DNA of 64,000 nucleotides, taken from QHXW01 sp963752965 (lineage in GTDB: Bacteria > Acidobacteriota > Terriglobia > Bryobacterales > Bryobacteraceae). This document shows, one piece after another, positions 36,662 through 43,888 of the stretch; within the stretch, counting starts at the first letter, position 1; every line of letters starts with the position of its first letter. The stretch covers positions 248,001-312,000 of the forward strand of contig CAVWAJ010000017.1 in assembly GCA_963752965.1 (NCBI GenBank), written 5' to 3'. A model generated the notes under the pieces. That model ran no database searches and was not told the DNA's origin. It was given only the letters and a program-made list of their open reading frames with translations. The position numbers and the translations under genes are program-made.

Positions 36662-37225
36662 TCAGAGTTTTCTCAGAAATTGGCGATATGCGCCGCTGTT
36701 GAACGTGGTCCAGGGTTCAAAGCCCCTCTCCGTATATAGCTGGTATGCGAAGTCAATGTTTGCTTTGCAGTCCAGCAGGTCTCGAAGGTTGACTCCTGCG
36801 CGTTTCAAGTGCACGGTGTTGATCTGGAAGTAGCCCCAATCGAGCGTGCCGTCGGAGTTGTAATGATAGATCTCGCAGGCGCCGCGTGGGTTTTCGGCAC
36901 GTTGCACCGCCAACGCGACGCGGCATGCCGGCCCGAATTTGTTACAGGCGTATTGCTGGTATGCCGTCAATCTGCGGCCCAGTTGATCGGCTTGCGCCGC
37001 GCCTGCTTCCTCTGCCGAATCTCTCGCAGCAACTACCAGGGGCCACTGGAATCGGATGCGTATTGGGAATTGCAGCGTGAATGTGTATCGGGCCTGAAGC
37101 ACGACTGCGGCCACACCGATTCCTACAGCCAGGAGGAGAAGCAGCCCCAAGCGCCTCGTCAGAATTCGTTGTGACTTCGATCGCCTGCCGCGCGCCCGCT
37201 TCGGTGCTGTGGCTGTCAGAGACAT
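36662..37225 (-). CDS. Membrane-anchored SLT/lysozyme-like protein
   Basis: A 187-residue protein from the ATG at 37225 (a GTG at 37252 is also possible). The N-terminus is basic (RARGRRSKSQR) and precedes a single membrane helix (LGLLLLLAVGIGVAAVVLQA). The C-terminal 100 residues resemble a lytic transglycosylase or lysozyme fold: LAVQRAENPRG supplies the likely catalytic Glu, then GTLDWGYFQINTVHL, the G-x-x-Q-I-N core of the SLT family, and FNSGAYRQFL near the end. It may cleave peptidoglycan. It stands alone between the glycan-use genes and tRNA-Arg. Confidence 0.7.
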   Translation of the reverse strand: MSLTATAPKRARGRRSKSQRILTRRLGLLLLLAVGIGVAAVVLQARYTFTLQFPIRIRFQWPLVVAARDSAEEAGAAQADQLGRRLTAYQQYACNKFGPACRVALAVQRAENPRGACEIYHYNSDGTLDWGYFQINTVHLKRAGVNLRDLLDCKANIDFAYQLYTERGFEPWTTFNSGAYRQFLRKL

Positions 37226-37547
37226 CGGATGGCACCTGTGGATCGCCGGCACACTTGGCCAGAAATACTTCGTGAAGGCTGTTGCCTGGATCGCAAAGGA
37301 GAAGGACGCCGCTGAAGCATTCTTCGATCAGATTACTACAGCGGCTTGGAGCGCACTTGAGTGGTTTGAGGGGGAGGCGTCCGGTGCCTGCTTACCCTGC
37401 TTCTTCCTCCTGTCAATCGTCGGAGCCGCCGCATCACCACGAAGAAGTCTTGGACCAAAACGTTGCAGCGGGCCGGCGTGAATCATTTCTCGTTGTAACA
37501 GCGGTGGACGTGGCAGCTATCGGAGCATCGAAGAAAAAAGACTCAAT
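37226..37547. other. Intergenic, no gene supported
   Basis: About 320 bases between the SLT-like gene and tRNA-Arg. Short open frames exist on the plus strand but show no recognisable domain, plausible ribosome-binding site or signal. No integrase or repeat was seen next to the tRNA 3' end. Confidence 0.5.
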
Positions 37548-37624
37548 TGGTAGGCGCGGCGGGACTCGAACCCACGACCCTCTGCTTAGAAGGCAGATGC
37601 TCTATCCGCCTGAGCTACGCGCCC
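37548..37624 (-). tRNA. tRNA-Arg (anticodon TCT)
   Basis: The minus strand folds as a complete cloverleaf: acceptor GGGCGCG pairs with CGCGCCT (first pair G-T), the D arm is GCTC/GAGC, the anticodon stem TCTGC/GCAGA encloses the loop CTTCTAA (anticodon TCT), and the T arm is GTGGG/CCCGC with the loop TTCGAGT. The discriminator A is followed by an encoded CCA. Confidence 0.96.
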
Positions 37625-38274
37625 GTAAGAGATTAATTATCAATCGCTTGCAAGTTCTTCTCCTAGCCGGAAACAATTCACTTGGCAGAGGCTCTTGTTT
37701 TTTGAAAACTCTCAACAATCTTAGCAATTTTAGCCGGGGATGAGACGCTCGGTTCTCTGCCAGTTCAATCATGGGCGCACAGACGGCGGCAAATCGGGCC
37801 TTATGAGAGAGCCGTGGGAGCAAACTGTTGCTCCACTCGGATCTCACTGACCGCGGTTCTCGCGCCACGGCTTGTGTTCTTCCCACTTCGGACTGGCCGG
37901 TCGGCATACGCAACGAAAATTTGCACGGCATTGTCTCCCCGGACTTGCATTCTCAATCCGGCCTGAATCGGCGTGAATTTGATGTGCGGTTGCCCGGCTT
38001 GTCGCTTTATTGAGGTTGACTGGCAACAAAAAAGTCGACACCCTTCCATGTCCAAGCGGCAATCCTGACCTGACAATCTGCTACATTACGCGTCGCCAAG
38101 TTGTCGTGGGGGCAGAAAACGCTTCCCGTCTTGACGTCCGAATGCGAATATCGCGGGAGGTCGGTACCATTGGTAATAGCGGACGACATTCGGCGATGGC
38201 GGCCGAGTCTCCCTGTTTGCCGCGGGCGATCAGTTCGAATTCCGGTTTCTCTCTCATGCTAGTCGGCCAGATTT
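37625..38274. other. Degenerate region with no recognisable gene
   Basis: About 650 bases between the tRNA and the first of the gene fragments. Several overlapping short frames occur on both strands (for example a minus-strand frame 38076-37801), none with a family I recognise. Together with the fragments that follow it is probably decayed or rearranged DNA. Confidence 0.45.
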
Positions 38275-38504
38275 CTAAAGGGCCAGATCACTCAACCCAG
38301 GATGCCCATCCGGACGCCTGCCCAGCGGCCAGTGATACTTACGAGACGATTCGTCAATGGAAAGATCGTTGATGCTGGCGTGCCTTGCGCGCATCAAGCC
38401 GTTTTCATCGAACTCCCAGTTCTCATTGCCATACGCACGGAACCAGTGTCCGGAGGCATCTTGCCACTCATAAGCGAACCGAACGGCAATGCGATTGTCG
38501 TCGT
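38275..38504 (-). pseudogene. C-terminal fragment of a DUF1348 (SnoaL/NTF2-like) protein
   Basis: The last roughly 75 codons of a DUF1348 protein are intact up to a natural stop: DDNRIAVRFAYEWQDASG, GNENWEFDENGLM, ASINDLSI and KYHWPLGRRPDGHPGLSDL are all family hallmarks. The N-terminal half, about 80 residues, is absent. Similarity stops near 38504, where the sequence passes directly into a Dps fragment encoded on the opposite strand. No start codon or ribosome-binding site of its own is credible, so this is a remnant. Confidence 0.8.
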
Positions 38505-38506
38505 AG

Positions 38507-38668
38507 CTGTACCTGAAAACCAAGAACTTCCACTGGCACATGAACGGACGCCACTTCCGCGATTATCATCTCTTGCTGGACGAGCAGGGCGACCAACTCT
38601 TCGCCATGACGGACGAAATTGCCGAGCGGGCGCGGAAGATCGGTGGAGCTTCTCTCCATTCCATCAGC
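38507..38668 (+). pseudogene. Internal fragment of a Dps (DNA-binding ferritin-like) gene
   Basis: The plus strand encodes LYLKTKNFHWHMNGRHF, then RDYHLLLDEQGDQLFAMTD and EIAERARKIGG, the ferroxidase-site helices of Dps-family proteins (the His of FHWH and the Asp/Glu of DYHLLLDEQ are metal ligands). A TAG lies immediately upstream in frame at 38504, and similarity ends after about 54 codons, so both ends of the gene are missing. It abuts the DUF1348 fragment on one side and the sigma-54 activator fragment on the other. Confidence 0.82.
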
Positions 38669-38671
38669 GAT

Positions 38672-38857
38672 ACCCTTCTCATGGCCGAACAGTTCGGAAG
38701 AGACGAGAGAAGGGGGAATCGCCGCGCAATTCACCCGGACGAACGCGCGCCCCGAACGATTCGACTGCCTATGGATGGCACGAGCGATCAATTCTTTTCC
38801 GGTTCCAGTTTCCTCCAATATGAGAACAGTTGAGTCTGCCGGGGCCACCCGGGCCAC
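38672..38857 (-). pseudogene. Fragment of a sigma-54-dependent activator AAA+ domain
   Basis: About 62 codons of a sigma-54 interaction domain are present on the minus strand: STVLILEETGTGKELIARAIH (the Walker A region, with its first Gly changed to Glu), GRAFVRVNCAAIPPSL and SSELFGHEKG. The next expected motif GAFTGA is missing because similarity ends exactly where the Dps fragment begins. Upstream of about 38857 the frame stays open to 39058, but no domain is recognisable. Confidence 0.82.
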
Positions 38858-39115
38858 GTCGGGCGAAGCCTGGTTGGCCAGGCGGGAACGCAGAGCAGGC
38901 CAGTCGCCCAACTCTGCGAATCCAGAGTCGGGGGCGCCGAGTACCTTCCTGAAGCGTAACCCGTTCAGTCTGCCTTCCCGACTGGCTGCATGCGAAAATC
39001 TTAGTACAGGTCGATCGGAAACAGACCCCGATGCTCTCGGGGAGGTAGCAGAATTCATTTCTACCGGTGAGGTGCGTGGCGTGTAAACGACGGACCAGGC
39101 TGGTTGTAAGCCAGG

Positions 39116-39292
39116 CTAATCCTCGTCATCCGGCCTCGGCTGTGCGCGCCGGAACAATTCCATCGAGGTCGCTGCGAGAGCTAAGCCAAATACAATCATC
39201 AAGACATCGCCCCCGACCACCATCGCTAGGATGAGCGTGCCGAGCGCAAGCAGGAATACCAAGATGGCGAGCGTTTGAATCGGAGTTGCTCT
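39116..39292 (-). pseudogene. Small membrane-protein gene disrupted by the IS
   Basis: Codons 3-59 of a small two-helix membrane protein remain here: ATPIQTLAILVFLLALG, AMVVGGDVLMIVFGLALAA, and the acidic tail PRPDDED with stop TAG. Removing the IS and one copy of its 4-bp duplication joins this to ATG AGA at 40694-40689, restoring a 59-residue open frame starting MRATPIQT. The inserted element therefore removed the start codon and upstream region. The frame now continues into the IS inverted repeat, so an aberrant longer product is conceivable. A 59-residue paralogue is at 41043-41222. Confidence 0.8.
39289..39292. repeat. Target-site duplication, left copy (CTCT)
   Basis: It is directly adjacent to the outer end of the inverted repeat at 39293. 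The identical CTCT is at 40688-40691 on the other side of the element. Confidence 0.85.
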
Positions 39293-39338
39293 TGACCTGC
39301 CTCGATTTTCTCTACCAACCGTAACTGAGACGCTCGGT

Positions 39339-40331
39339 CTACTGTAACTCCTCTTTTCCCATCCCGTCGGAGCCGCCCGTCGCACCATCCTCCAATGCAG
39401 AACGGCACGCAGCGGTCAAGGGCGCGCCGGTTTTTGGCGTGGCGTTAGCGAACCCTTGACCGTGAGTACCGTTCTGCGACCGCTCACCTGCGACGGGCGG
39501 CTCTGGCGGGATGGGTGTTGTTAACCCCATCCTGTTGGTGGGCTCAGAGCAGGCTTTGGCGAATTCCTCTGGTGTTCGATACGCCAAGCTGCTGTGTGGC
39601 CGCTCCCCGTTGTATTCCATACGCCACCGTTCGATCTTTTCTTTTGCGTCCGTCAGCGTCGTGAACCAGTTGTGATTCAGACACTCATCACGGAATCGCC
39701 CGTTGAAGCTCTCGACATGACCGTTCTGCATGGGTCGGCCAGGTTGAATGTGCAGCAGCGTGATCTGCCTTTCCTCGCACCAAACGATAAAGTGTCGGCT
39801 CGTGAATTCCGGCCCGTTATCACACCGAATCACTTCCGGCTTCCCACGCTGGCTGATGATCCAGTCCAGCACGCGAGTCACTCGGCCACTCGACAAGCCT
39901 GTGTCGACCTCGACAGCTGGACACTCGCGCGTGAAACTGTCTACGACGGTCAGCATGCGCAGCCCTCGTCCGGTGGCCAAGCCATCGGACACGAAATCGA
40001 TGGCCCATTCCTGGTTGGGCTTGTGCAACAACGTGCCTTCCGGCGCCGGTCTCACCAGCCGCTTCCGTTTCAGCCTTCGTACCGCCAGATGTTCTTCGCT
40101 GTATATGCGGTACACCCGTTGCGCGCTGGCTTGGCATCCGCTGCGCTCCAGCAGCGCGCACAGACGCCGGTAACCGTAGCGCGGTTTCTGCCGCGCCAGG
40201 GCGATCAATTTGCTGCGCAACTCGGCATTGTGGTCCGGCCGCGGCTGATATCGGTAGGTGGTCCGATCCATGGACATGAGCTTGCAGGCTTGGCGCTCCG
40301 AGTATTCATACTCGCTCATCACCAACGCCAC
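39339..40331 (-). CDS. IS3-family transposase OrfB (DDE integrase domain)
   Basis: A frame of 330 codons counted from a GTG at 40331; in vivo it is probably made as an OrfAB fusion by -1 frameshifting. It contains the HTH_21 region (KPRYGYRRLCALL) and the rve catalytic core with Asp112 (WAIDFVSD), Asp171 (RCDNGPEF) and Glu207 (NGHVESFNGR), spaced as in IS3 transposases. The C-terminal 60 residues after EEFAKA are a Gly/Pro/Thr-rich extension that runs to within 10 bases of the right inverted repeat. Confidence 0.93.
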   Translation of the reverse strand: MALVMSEYEYSERQACKLMSMDRTTYRYQPRPDHNAELRSKLIALARQKPRYGYRRLCALLERSGCQASAQRVYRIYSEEHLAVRRLKRKRLVRPAPEGTLLHKPNQEWAIDFVSDGLATGRGLRMLTVVDSFTRECPAVEVDTGLSSGRVTRVLDWIISQRGKPEVIRCDNGPEFTSRHFIVWCEERQITLLHIQPGRPMQNGHVESFNGRFRDECLNHNWFTTLTDAKEKIERWRMEYNGERPHSSLAYRTPEEFAKACSEPTNRMGLTTPIPPEPPVAGERSQNGTHGQGFANATPKTGAPLTAACRSALEDGATGGSDGMGKEELQ

Positions 40332-40345
40332 ATCCTGCCGCAGAC

Positions 40346-40621
40346 CTACAAGCTCCAGCCGTTTTTTCGGATCACCGCCTTCAGTGCCTCTTTGTCGAGG
40401 CTGAGGTCTGCGACCATGTGCTTCAGCCGGCGGTTCTCATCTTCCAGTTCCTTTAGTCGCCGCGCTTCGCTGACTTCCATGCCACCGTACTTGCTCTTCC
40501 AGGTGTAGATCGTCGCCTCGCTGACGCCCAACTCCCGGGCGACCTCCTTCACCGTCCGGCCTGCCTCCACCTGCTTCAGCACGCCGATGATCTGTTCTTC
40601 TGGGTGCTTGCCCTTCTTCAT
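40346..40621 (-). CDS. IS3-family transposase OrfA (helix-turn-helix)
   Basis: A 91-residue DNA-binding protein from the ATG at 40621, which has GGAGC nearby upstream. It has a helix-turn-helix (EVARELGVSEATIYTWKSKY) and a leucine-zipper-like segment (RRLKELEDENRRLKHMV). OrfA binds the terminal repeats and regulates transposition. The last codons overlap the frameshift signal leading into OrfB. Confidence 0.93.
   Translation of the reverse strand: MKKGKHPEEQIIGVLKQVEAGRTVKEVARELGVSEATIYTWKSKYGGMEVSEARRLKELEDENRRLKHMVADLSLDKEALKAVIRKNGWSL
40361..40367 (-). promoter_or_regulatory. Programmed -1 ribosomal frameshift site (A AAA AAC)
   Basis: Near the end of orfA the minus strand reads CGA AAA AAC GGC, a canonical -1 slippery heptamer. 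Slipping back one base gives AAA AAA CGG and continues KKRLELVGLRQDVAL into orfB without a stop, producing the OrfAB transposase. Confidence 0.75.
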
Positions 40622-40687
40622 CTCGAAGCTCCTTTCCTCGCTGGAGCTTCTCAATTATGACTGGCAGAGATTATCGAGGGCAGGTCA

Positions 40688-40691
40688 CTCT
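40688..40691. repeat. Target-site duplication, right copy (CTCT)
   Basis: It is directly adjacent to the outer end of the inverted repeat at 40687. On the minus strand it forms part of codons 2-3 of the disrupted small gene. Confidence 0.85.
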
Positions 40692-40694
40692 CAT

Positions 40695-41042
40695 GTTGCT
40701 TAAAGGAATCAGTGAACATGCCAGCAGGAACAAACTAGGTTTGGCCGGCAGCCTGCCCAAGCGTGGGGGCGGCGGTATTACACGGGGACGCACAAGTCCA
40801 CGAACGCGCGTCTGATTATAACAGGGTTGCGTGTAGATAAATACAAAAGTTGGATCGTAGTTTTTGATTGATCCGATAACAAATCGTTTGACCTGGCACC
40901 AATAAAATATATCGGACCTATTCAGGTTTTCTATTGGTGTGTTGTCAGTCTGCAAGATAAAATAGTCCGCAAGCCAAGTTTCAGCTTATCTTGTTTAAGC
41001 CACGTGCTGCTTAACAAACCGCGGTCTCCACAACGATAATTT
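40695..41042. other. AT-rich divergent intergenic region with interleaved inverted repeats
   Basis: About 350 bases between the original start of the IS-disrupted gene (minus) and its paralogue (plus). No coding frame is supported. From 40830 it is distinctly more AT-rich than the surroundings. Two inverted repeats interleave: TCCGATA (40872-40878) with TATCGGA (40910-40916), and CACCAATA (40897-40904) with TATTGGTG (40932-40939). These could be operators or a structured leader. Confidence 0.5.
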
Positions 41043-41222
41043 ATGGGCGCGAACCCGACACAAGCATACGGAGTTATTGCTTTCTTTCTTGCCTTTGTGG
41101 CGCTTGCGGGAGCCTTCGCCTCGGGAGGCAGCATTGTGTTGGCGGCCGCGGCGATTGCACTGCTCGGCGTCTCCGTGGTGATTTCTTTGAAATGCAAGCC
41201 TTGGGAGAATGGCGAAGACTAA
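41043..41222 (+). CDS. 59-residue two-helix membrane protein
   Basis: A small protein read from the ATG at 41043 to TAA at 41222. It has two hydrophobic helices (YGVIAFFLAFVALAGAF and IVLAAAAIALLGVSVVISL) separated by ASGGS, then a short charged tail CKPWENGED. Length, helix spacing and the GG turn match the IS-disrupted protein at 39116 (also 59 residues and ending in ED), so the two are likely paralogues. It is 26 bases upstream of another tiny membrane protein and about 215 bases before amt on the same strand. The function is unknown; an accessory role to the ammonium transporter is a guess from position. Confidence 0.65.
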   Translation: MGANPTQAYGVIAFFLAFVALAGAFASGGSIVLAAAAIALLGVSVVISLKCKPWENGED

Positions 41223-41248
41223 GTACTCCGTGTGAAAGGGACACAAGC

Positions 41249-41431
41249 GTGATCTTGGTTGGAATCGCAGTCACGGTTCTCGGCTTTGTCATCAGCCTAT
41301 TGAGCCTCGGAATGACCCCTTCTGTAAGCGGGCGTTTGTTGATGGTACTGGTGGGGCTCGCGGTAAGTCTTGTGGGTATCATCGGACTCATCAATCGCGC
41401 CTACTTGAAGAATCCGATCTGGAAAAGGTAA
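41249..41431 (+). CDS. 60-residue two-helix membrane protein upstream of amt
   Basis: Starts at a GTG (41249) with AAGGGA about seven bases upstream. There are two hydrophobic helices (ILVGIAVTVLGFVISLLSL and LLMVLVGLAVSLVGIIGLI) and a basic tail NRAYLKNPIWKR. The stop is 7 bases before the amt start codon, so it is almost certainly co-transcribed and perhaps coupled. I do not recognise a family. The helices have small-residue faces suited to packing against another membrane protein. Confidence 0.65.
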   Translation: MILVGIAVTVLGFVISLLSLGMTPSVSGRLLMVLVGLAVSLVGIIGLINRAYLKNPIWKR

Positions 41432-41438
41432 AGGTGGA

Positions 41439-43064
41439 ATGAAGCGGTCTGTCGTACTGGTAGCCACGTTCTTCGCACTAGCCACTGTCACATTCGGACA
41501 AACTCCGGCTGCTGCGCCTGCCAAACCGATTACGGACGCCGATTTGAAAAGCGTTGAGATGCCAAAGCCTGAAATGCGGACCAAGGGCGACCCTGATGGC
41601 TCTCTTACTGGCACTGCGGCCGATGTCGCCGTGGCCGATGCGAAGAAGGGGCTGACGATAGGCGATCTCATCAATCAGGCCGGCCAGAACAAAATCGCTA
41701 TCAATTTTGTTTGGACCCTGGTTACGGGCTACCTGGTGATGTTCATGCAACTGGGCTTCGCACTCCTGGAGACGGGCCTTGCGCGCGCGAAGAACGCCAA
41801 TCACACAATGATGATGAACATTGCGGTCTACGCCATCGGCATGCTGGCGTATTGGATGATCGGATTCGCGTTGCAGATGGGTGGCGTGGGCGGTATCGCG
41901 AACCTTGGCGGAACGCCGCCACTTAGCGCTGAGTACGCGTTCAATTTGTTTGGGAAGCCATTCGGCATCTTCGGGCAAAACGGCTTCTTCCTCATGCACA
42001 ATGGCACGAATGATGTCGCTGTCATGGTTCTGTTCCTCTTCCAGATGGTTTTCATGGACACGGCAGCGACCATCCCGACCGGCGCAGCTATCGAGCGCTG
42101 GAAGTTCTCTGCATTTGCCATCTCTTCGTTTGTCTTTGCTGCTTTTATATATCCACTGTTTGCTAACTGGGCCTGGGGAGGCGGCTGGCTTTCCAATCTC
42201 GGCGCCAATTTCGGTTTGGGGAAAGGCTATGTGGACTTCGCCGGATCGGGAGTCGTGCATGCGGTGGGGGGACTTTCCGCATTGGCTATTACCATGGTTC
42301 TGGGGCCGCGAATCGGAAAGTTCACCCGTCAAGGAAAACCACAAGCAATTCTGGCGCATGATCTCGTTCTCGTCCTCACCGGCTGCCTCATCCTCGCGTT
42401 CGGATGGTTCGGGTTTAATCCGGGATCAACGCTGGGCGCATCGACCAGCGGCAATCTGCGAATCGGTGCAATCGCGGTAAACACTATGCTAGCCAGCGCA
42501 GGAGGCATGATGAGCGCCATGCTTTACATGTGGACGATGTACGGCAAGCCCGACGCATCCATGACCGGCAACGGTTTTCTCGCCGGCTTGGTGGCCATTA
42601 CCGCGCCCTGCGCTTTCGTAAATCCACTTGGCGCGGTGATCATCGGGCTGATCGCGGGCGTCCTGGTGTGCGTCTCCGTCGCATTCTTCGAGCGAATCAT
42701 GAACATCGATGACCCGGTCGGTGCTGTTTCCGTGCACGGCGTTTGCGGCATCTGGGGTGTCATATCGGTCGGTCTGCTAGCCGATGGCAAGAGCAACTTT
42801 GCTGGTGCGTGGAACGGTGTCAATGGATCGGTGACAGGTTTGTTCTACGGCGGTGATGCCGGCCAGCTTGTTGCCCAGCTCATCGGAGTTTCCACACTGA
42901 TCGGTGTAGTGTTCTCGGCGAGCTTAGTACTTTATCTTGTGGTCGACTTATTTGTCGGGCAGCGCGCCTCGGCGAAGTCGGAGTTGGCAGGCTTGGACTT
43001 GCCCGAAATGGGCGCCCTCGCTTACCCCGAGTTCGATCTCACGTCTCGAGGAGTCGAGGTTTGA
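41439..43064 (+). CDS. amt: Ammonium transporter Amt
   Basis: A 541-residue ammonium channel of the inner membrane. The N-terminus has a signal peptide (MKRSVVLVATFFALATVTFGQ) and an unusually long periplasmic extension of about 60-70 residues before the first Amt helix (TLVTGYLVMFMQLGFALLETG). Eleven helices follow. The two pore histidines lie in GSGVVHAVGGLSAL and SVHGVCGIWG; FGWFGFNPGS is also conserved. The protein ends in a cytoplasmic tail with no GlnK gene nearby, so regulation by a PII protein must be encoded elsewhere. Small membrane proteins precede it and a TPR protein follows 3 bases later. Confidence 0.93.
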   Translation: MKRSVVLVATFFALATVTFGQTPAAAPAKPITDADLKSVEMPKPEMRTKGDPDGSLTGTAADVAVADAKKGLTIGDLINQAGQNKIAINFVWTLVTGYLVMFMQLGFALLETGLARAKNANHTMMMNIAVYAIGMLAYWMIGFALQMGGVGGIANLGGTPPLSAEYAFNLFGKPFGIFGQNGFFLMHNGTNDVAVMVLFLFQMVFMDTAATIPTGAAIERWKFSAFAISSFVFAAFIYPLFANWAWGGGWLSNLGANFGLGKGYVDFAGSGVVHAVGGLSALAITMVLGPRIGKFTRQGKPQAILAHDLVLVLTGCLILAFGWFGFNPGSTLGASTSGNLRIGAIAVNTMLASAGGMMSAMLYMWTMYGKPDASMTGNGFLAGLVAITAPCAFVNPLGAVIIGLIAGVLVCVSVAFFERIMNIDDPVGAVSVHGVCGIWGVISVGLLADGKSNFAGAWNGVNGSVTGLFYGGDAGQLVAQLIGVSTLIGVVFSASLVLYLVVDLFVGQRASAKSELAGLDLPEMGALAYPEFDLTSRGVEV

Positions 43065-43067
43065 GCG

Positions 43068-43571
43068 ATGGCCAGTGACCTGCAGACCAGCCCGCGAACC
43101 CAGCAGGCGCTTCCGCCGGTTCCCTGGCGCGACCCACACACTGTCTCACCGGAGAAGTTGAGCGGCTACATTCGCGCGCTCGAGCGAACTTGCGCCGAGA
43201 ATCCAGATTCCGCGGACGTCCGCACGTGCCTCGGCATGGCGCATGCGATGAACTATGACGCCTACAAGTCCATGGATGCTCTCGAAGCGGCCTGCCAAAT
43301 CAATCCCAACAGCTTCTGGGCACGGTTCAAATACGCAGAACTACACTACCGGCTGCGGGCGCTCCCGAAATCGGAGGAGGAGACACTCCGGGCGCTGGAA
43401 CTGGCGACGAACTCCCTTGAGGTCTCGCTCGCGCGGAAACAACTCTTAGAAATTCGGCGGCTGATGCGAGAGGGTACTGTCAAACCGGCGTTGACGCGCT
43501 CGCTTGCTGTGCCGGCGTTGGTCCTGGCCGCCATGTCTGTAACGGTCTGCCTGATGGCGGTGTTCCGATGA
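43068..43571 (+). CDS. TPR-like protein with C-terminal membrane anchor
   Basis: A 167-residue protein whose central part forms two to three tetratricopeptide-like helical repeats (ENPDSADVRTCLGMAHAMN, then DALEAACQINPNSFWARFKYAELHYRL in two helices). One C-terminal helix (LAVPALVLAAMSVTVCLMAVF) probably anchors it in the inner membrane with the repeats in the cytoplasm. Start is three bases after the amt stop and the stop overlaps the next start (ATGA). It may scaffold the Amt complex; this is inferred from context only. Confidence 0.75.
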   Translation: MASDLQTSPRTQQALPPVPWRDPHTVSPEKLSGYIRALERTCAENPDSADVRTCLGMAHAMNYDAYKSMDALEAACQINPNSFWARFKYAELHYRLRALPKSEEETLRALELATNSLEVSLARKQLLEIRRLMREGTVKPALTRSLAVPALVLAAMSVTVCLMAVFR

Positions 43572-43708
43572 AGTGGCGGTACTTTCTGGCCGCGGCCATT
43601 TCCGTTTCGATCATGCTGATTGCAAACGGTGCGCCGTACCTACCGATTCTAGTGGGTTGCGGCGCGGTCGCGTTCTGGAACATACGAAAGAAAAGGGACG
43701 CGCATTAA
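43568..43708 (+). CDS. 46-residue membrane micro-protein
   Basis: The ATG overlaps the stop of the TPR gene (ATGA), so translation is coupled. One or two short hydrophobic stretches (YFLAAAISVSIMLIANG; YLPILVGCGAVAFW) are followed by a basic tail NIRKKRDAH. It is the last gene of the amt operon. No family is recognised. Confidence 0.6.
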   Translation: MKWRYFLAAAISVSIMLIANGAPYLPILVGCGAVAFWNIRKKRDAH

Positions 43709-43888
43709 GTCTCTTGACCACGATTCCCTCTTAGCGAAATCCGGCGCAACGACAGCAGCTACGCTGCAATTGCCAAACCTCTTACAACTGAGTCGTTCTG
43801 GGTCCGATCACGGGACATTCAGGTTTGTTATCGCAACGATCGAAAAGTGCAATCAAACCTTAAGGAAATCTTTATGACTTTTTAAACC

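Larger units (their letters stand above)
39293..40687 (-). mobile_element. Complete IS3-family insertion sequence (IS407-group-like), 1395 bp
   Basis: The ends are imperfect inverted repeats of 38-39 bases: IRR 39293-39330 and IRL 40649-40687, both starting TGACCTGCC and ending with CTGAGA or TTGAGA. They are flanked by a 4-bp direct repeat CTCT (39289-39292 and 40688-40691), the usual target duplication of the IS407 group. The element carries orfA and orfB on the minus strand with an A6C slippery site between them. The exact repeats and intact frames suggest a recent, possibly still active insertion. Confidence 0.93.

Noticed and set aside
37500..37700. Prophage or island attachment site at tRNA-Arg
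   Set aside because: No integrase gene and no duplicated tRNA 3' end were found on either side.
38468..39058. 196-codon minus-strand frame as a functional sigma-54 regulator
   Set aside because: Only about 62 codons match the AAA+ domain; the rest is antisense to the Dps fragment or unrecognisable, and the GAFTGA loop is missing.
40894..40911. TGGCAC as half of a sigma-54 promoter upstream of the amt operon
   Set aside because: The -12 element (TTGC) is absent at the required spacing, so no sigma-54 promoter is supported despite the nitrogen-related gene.
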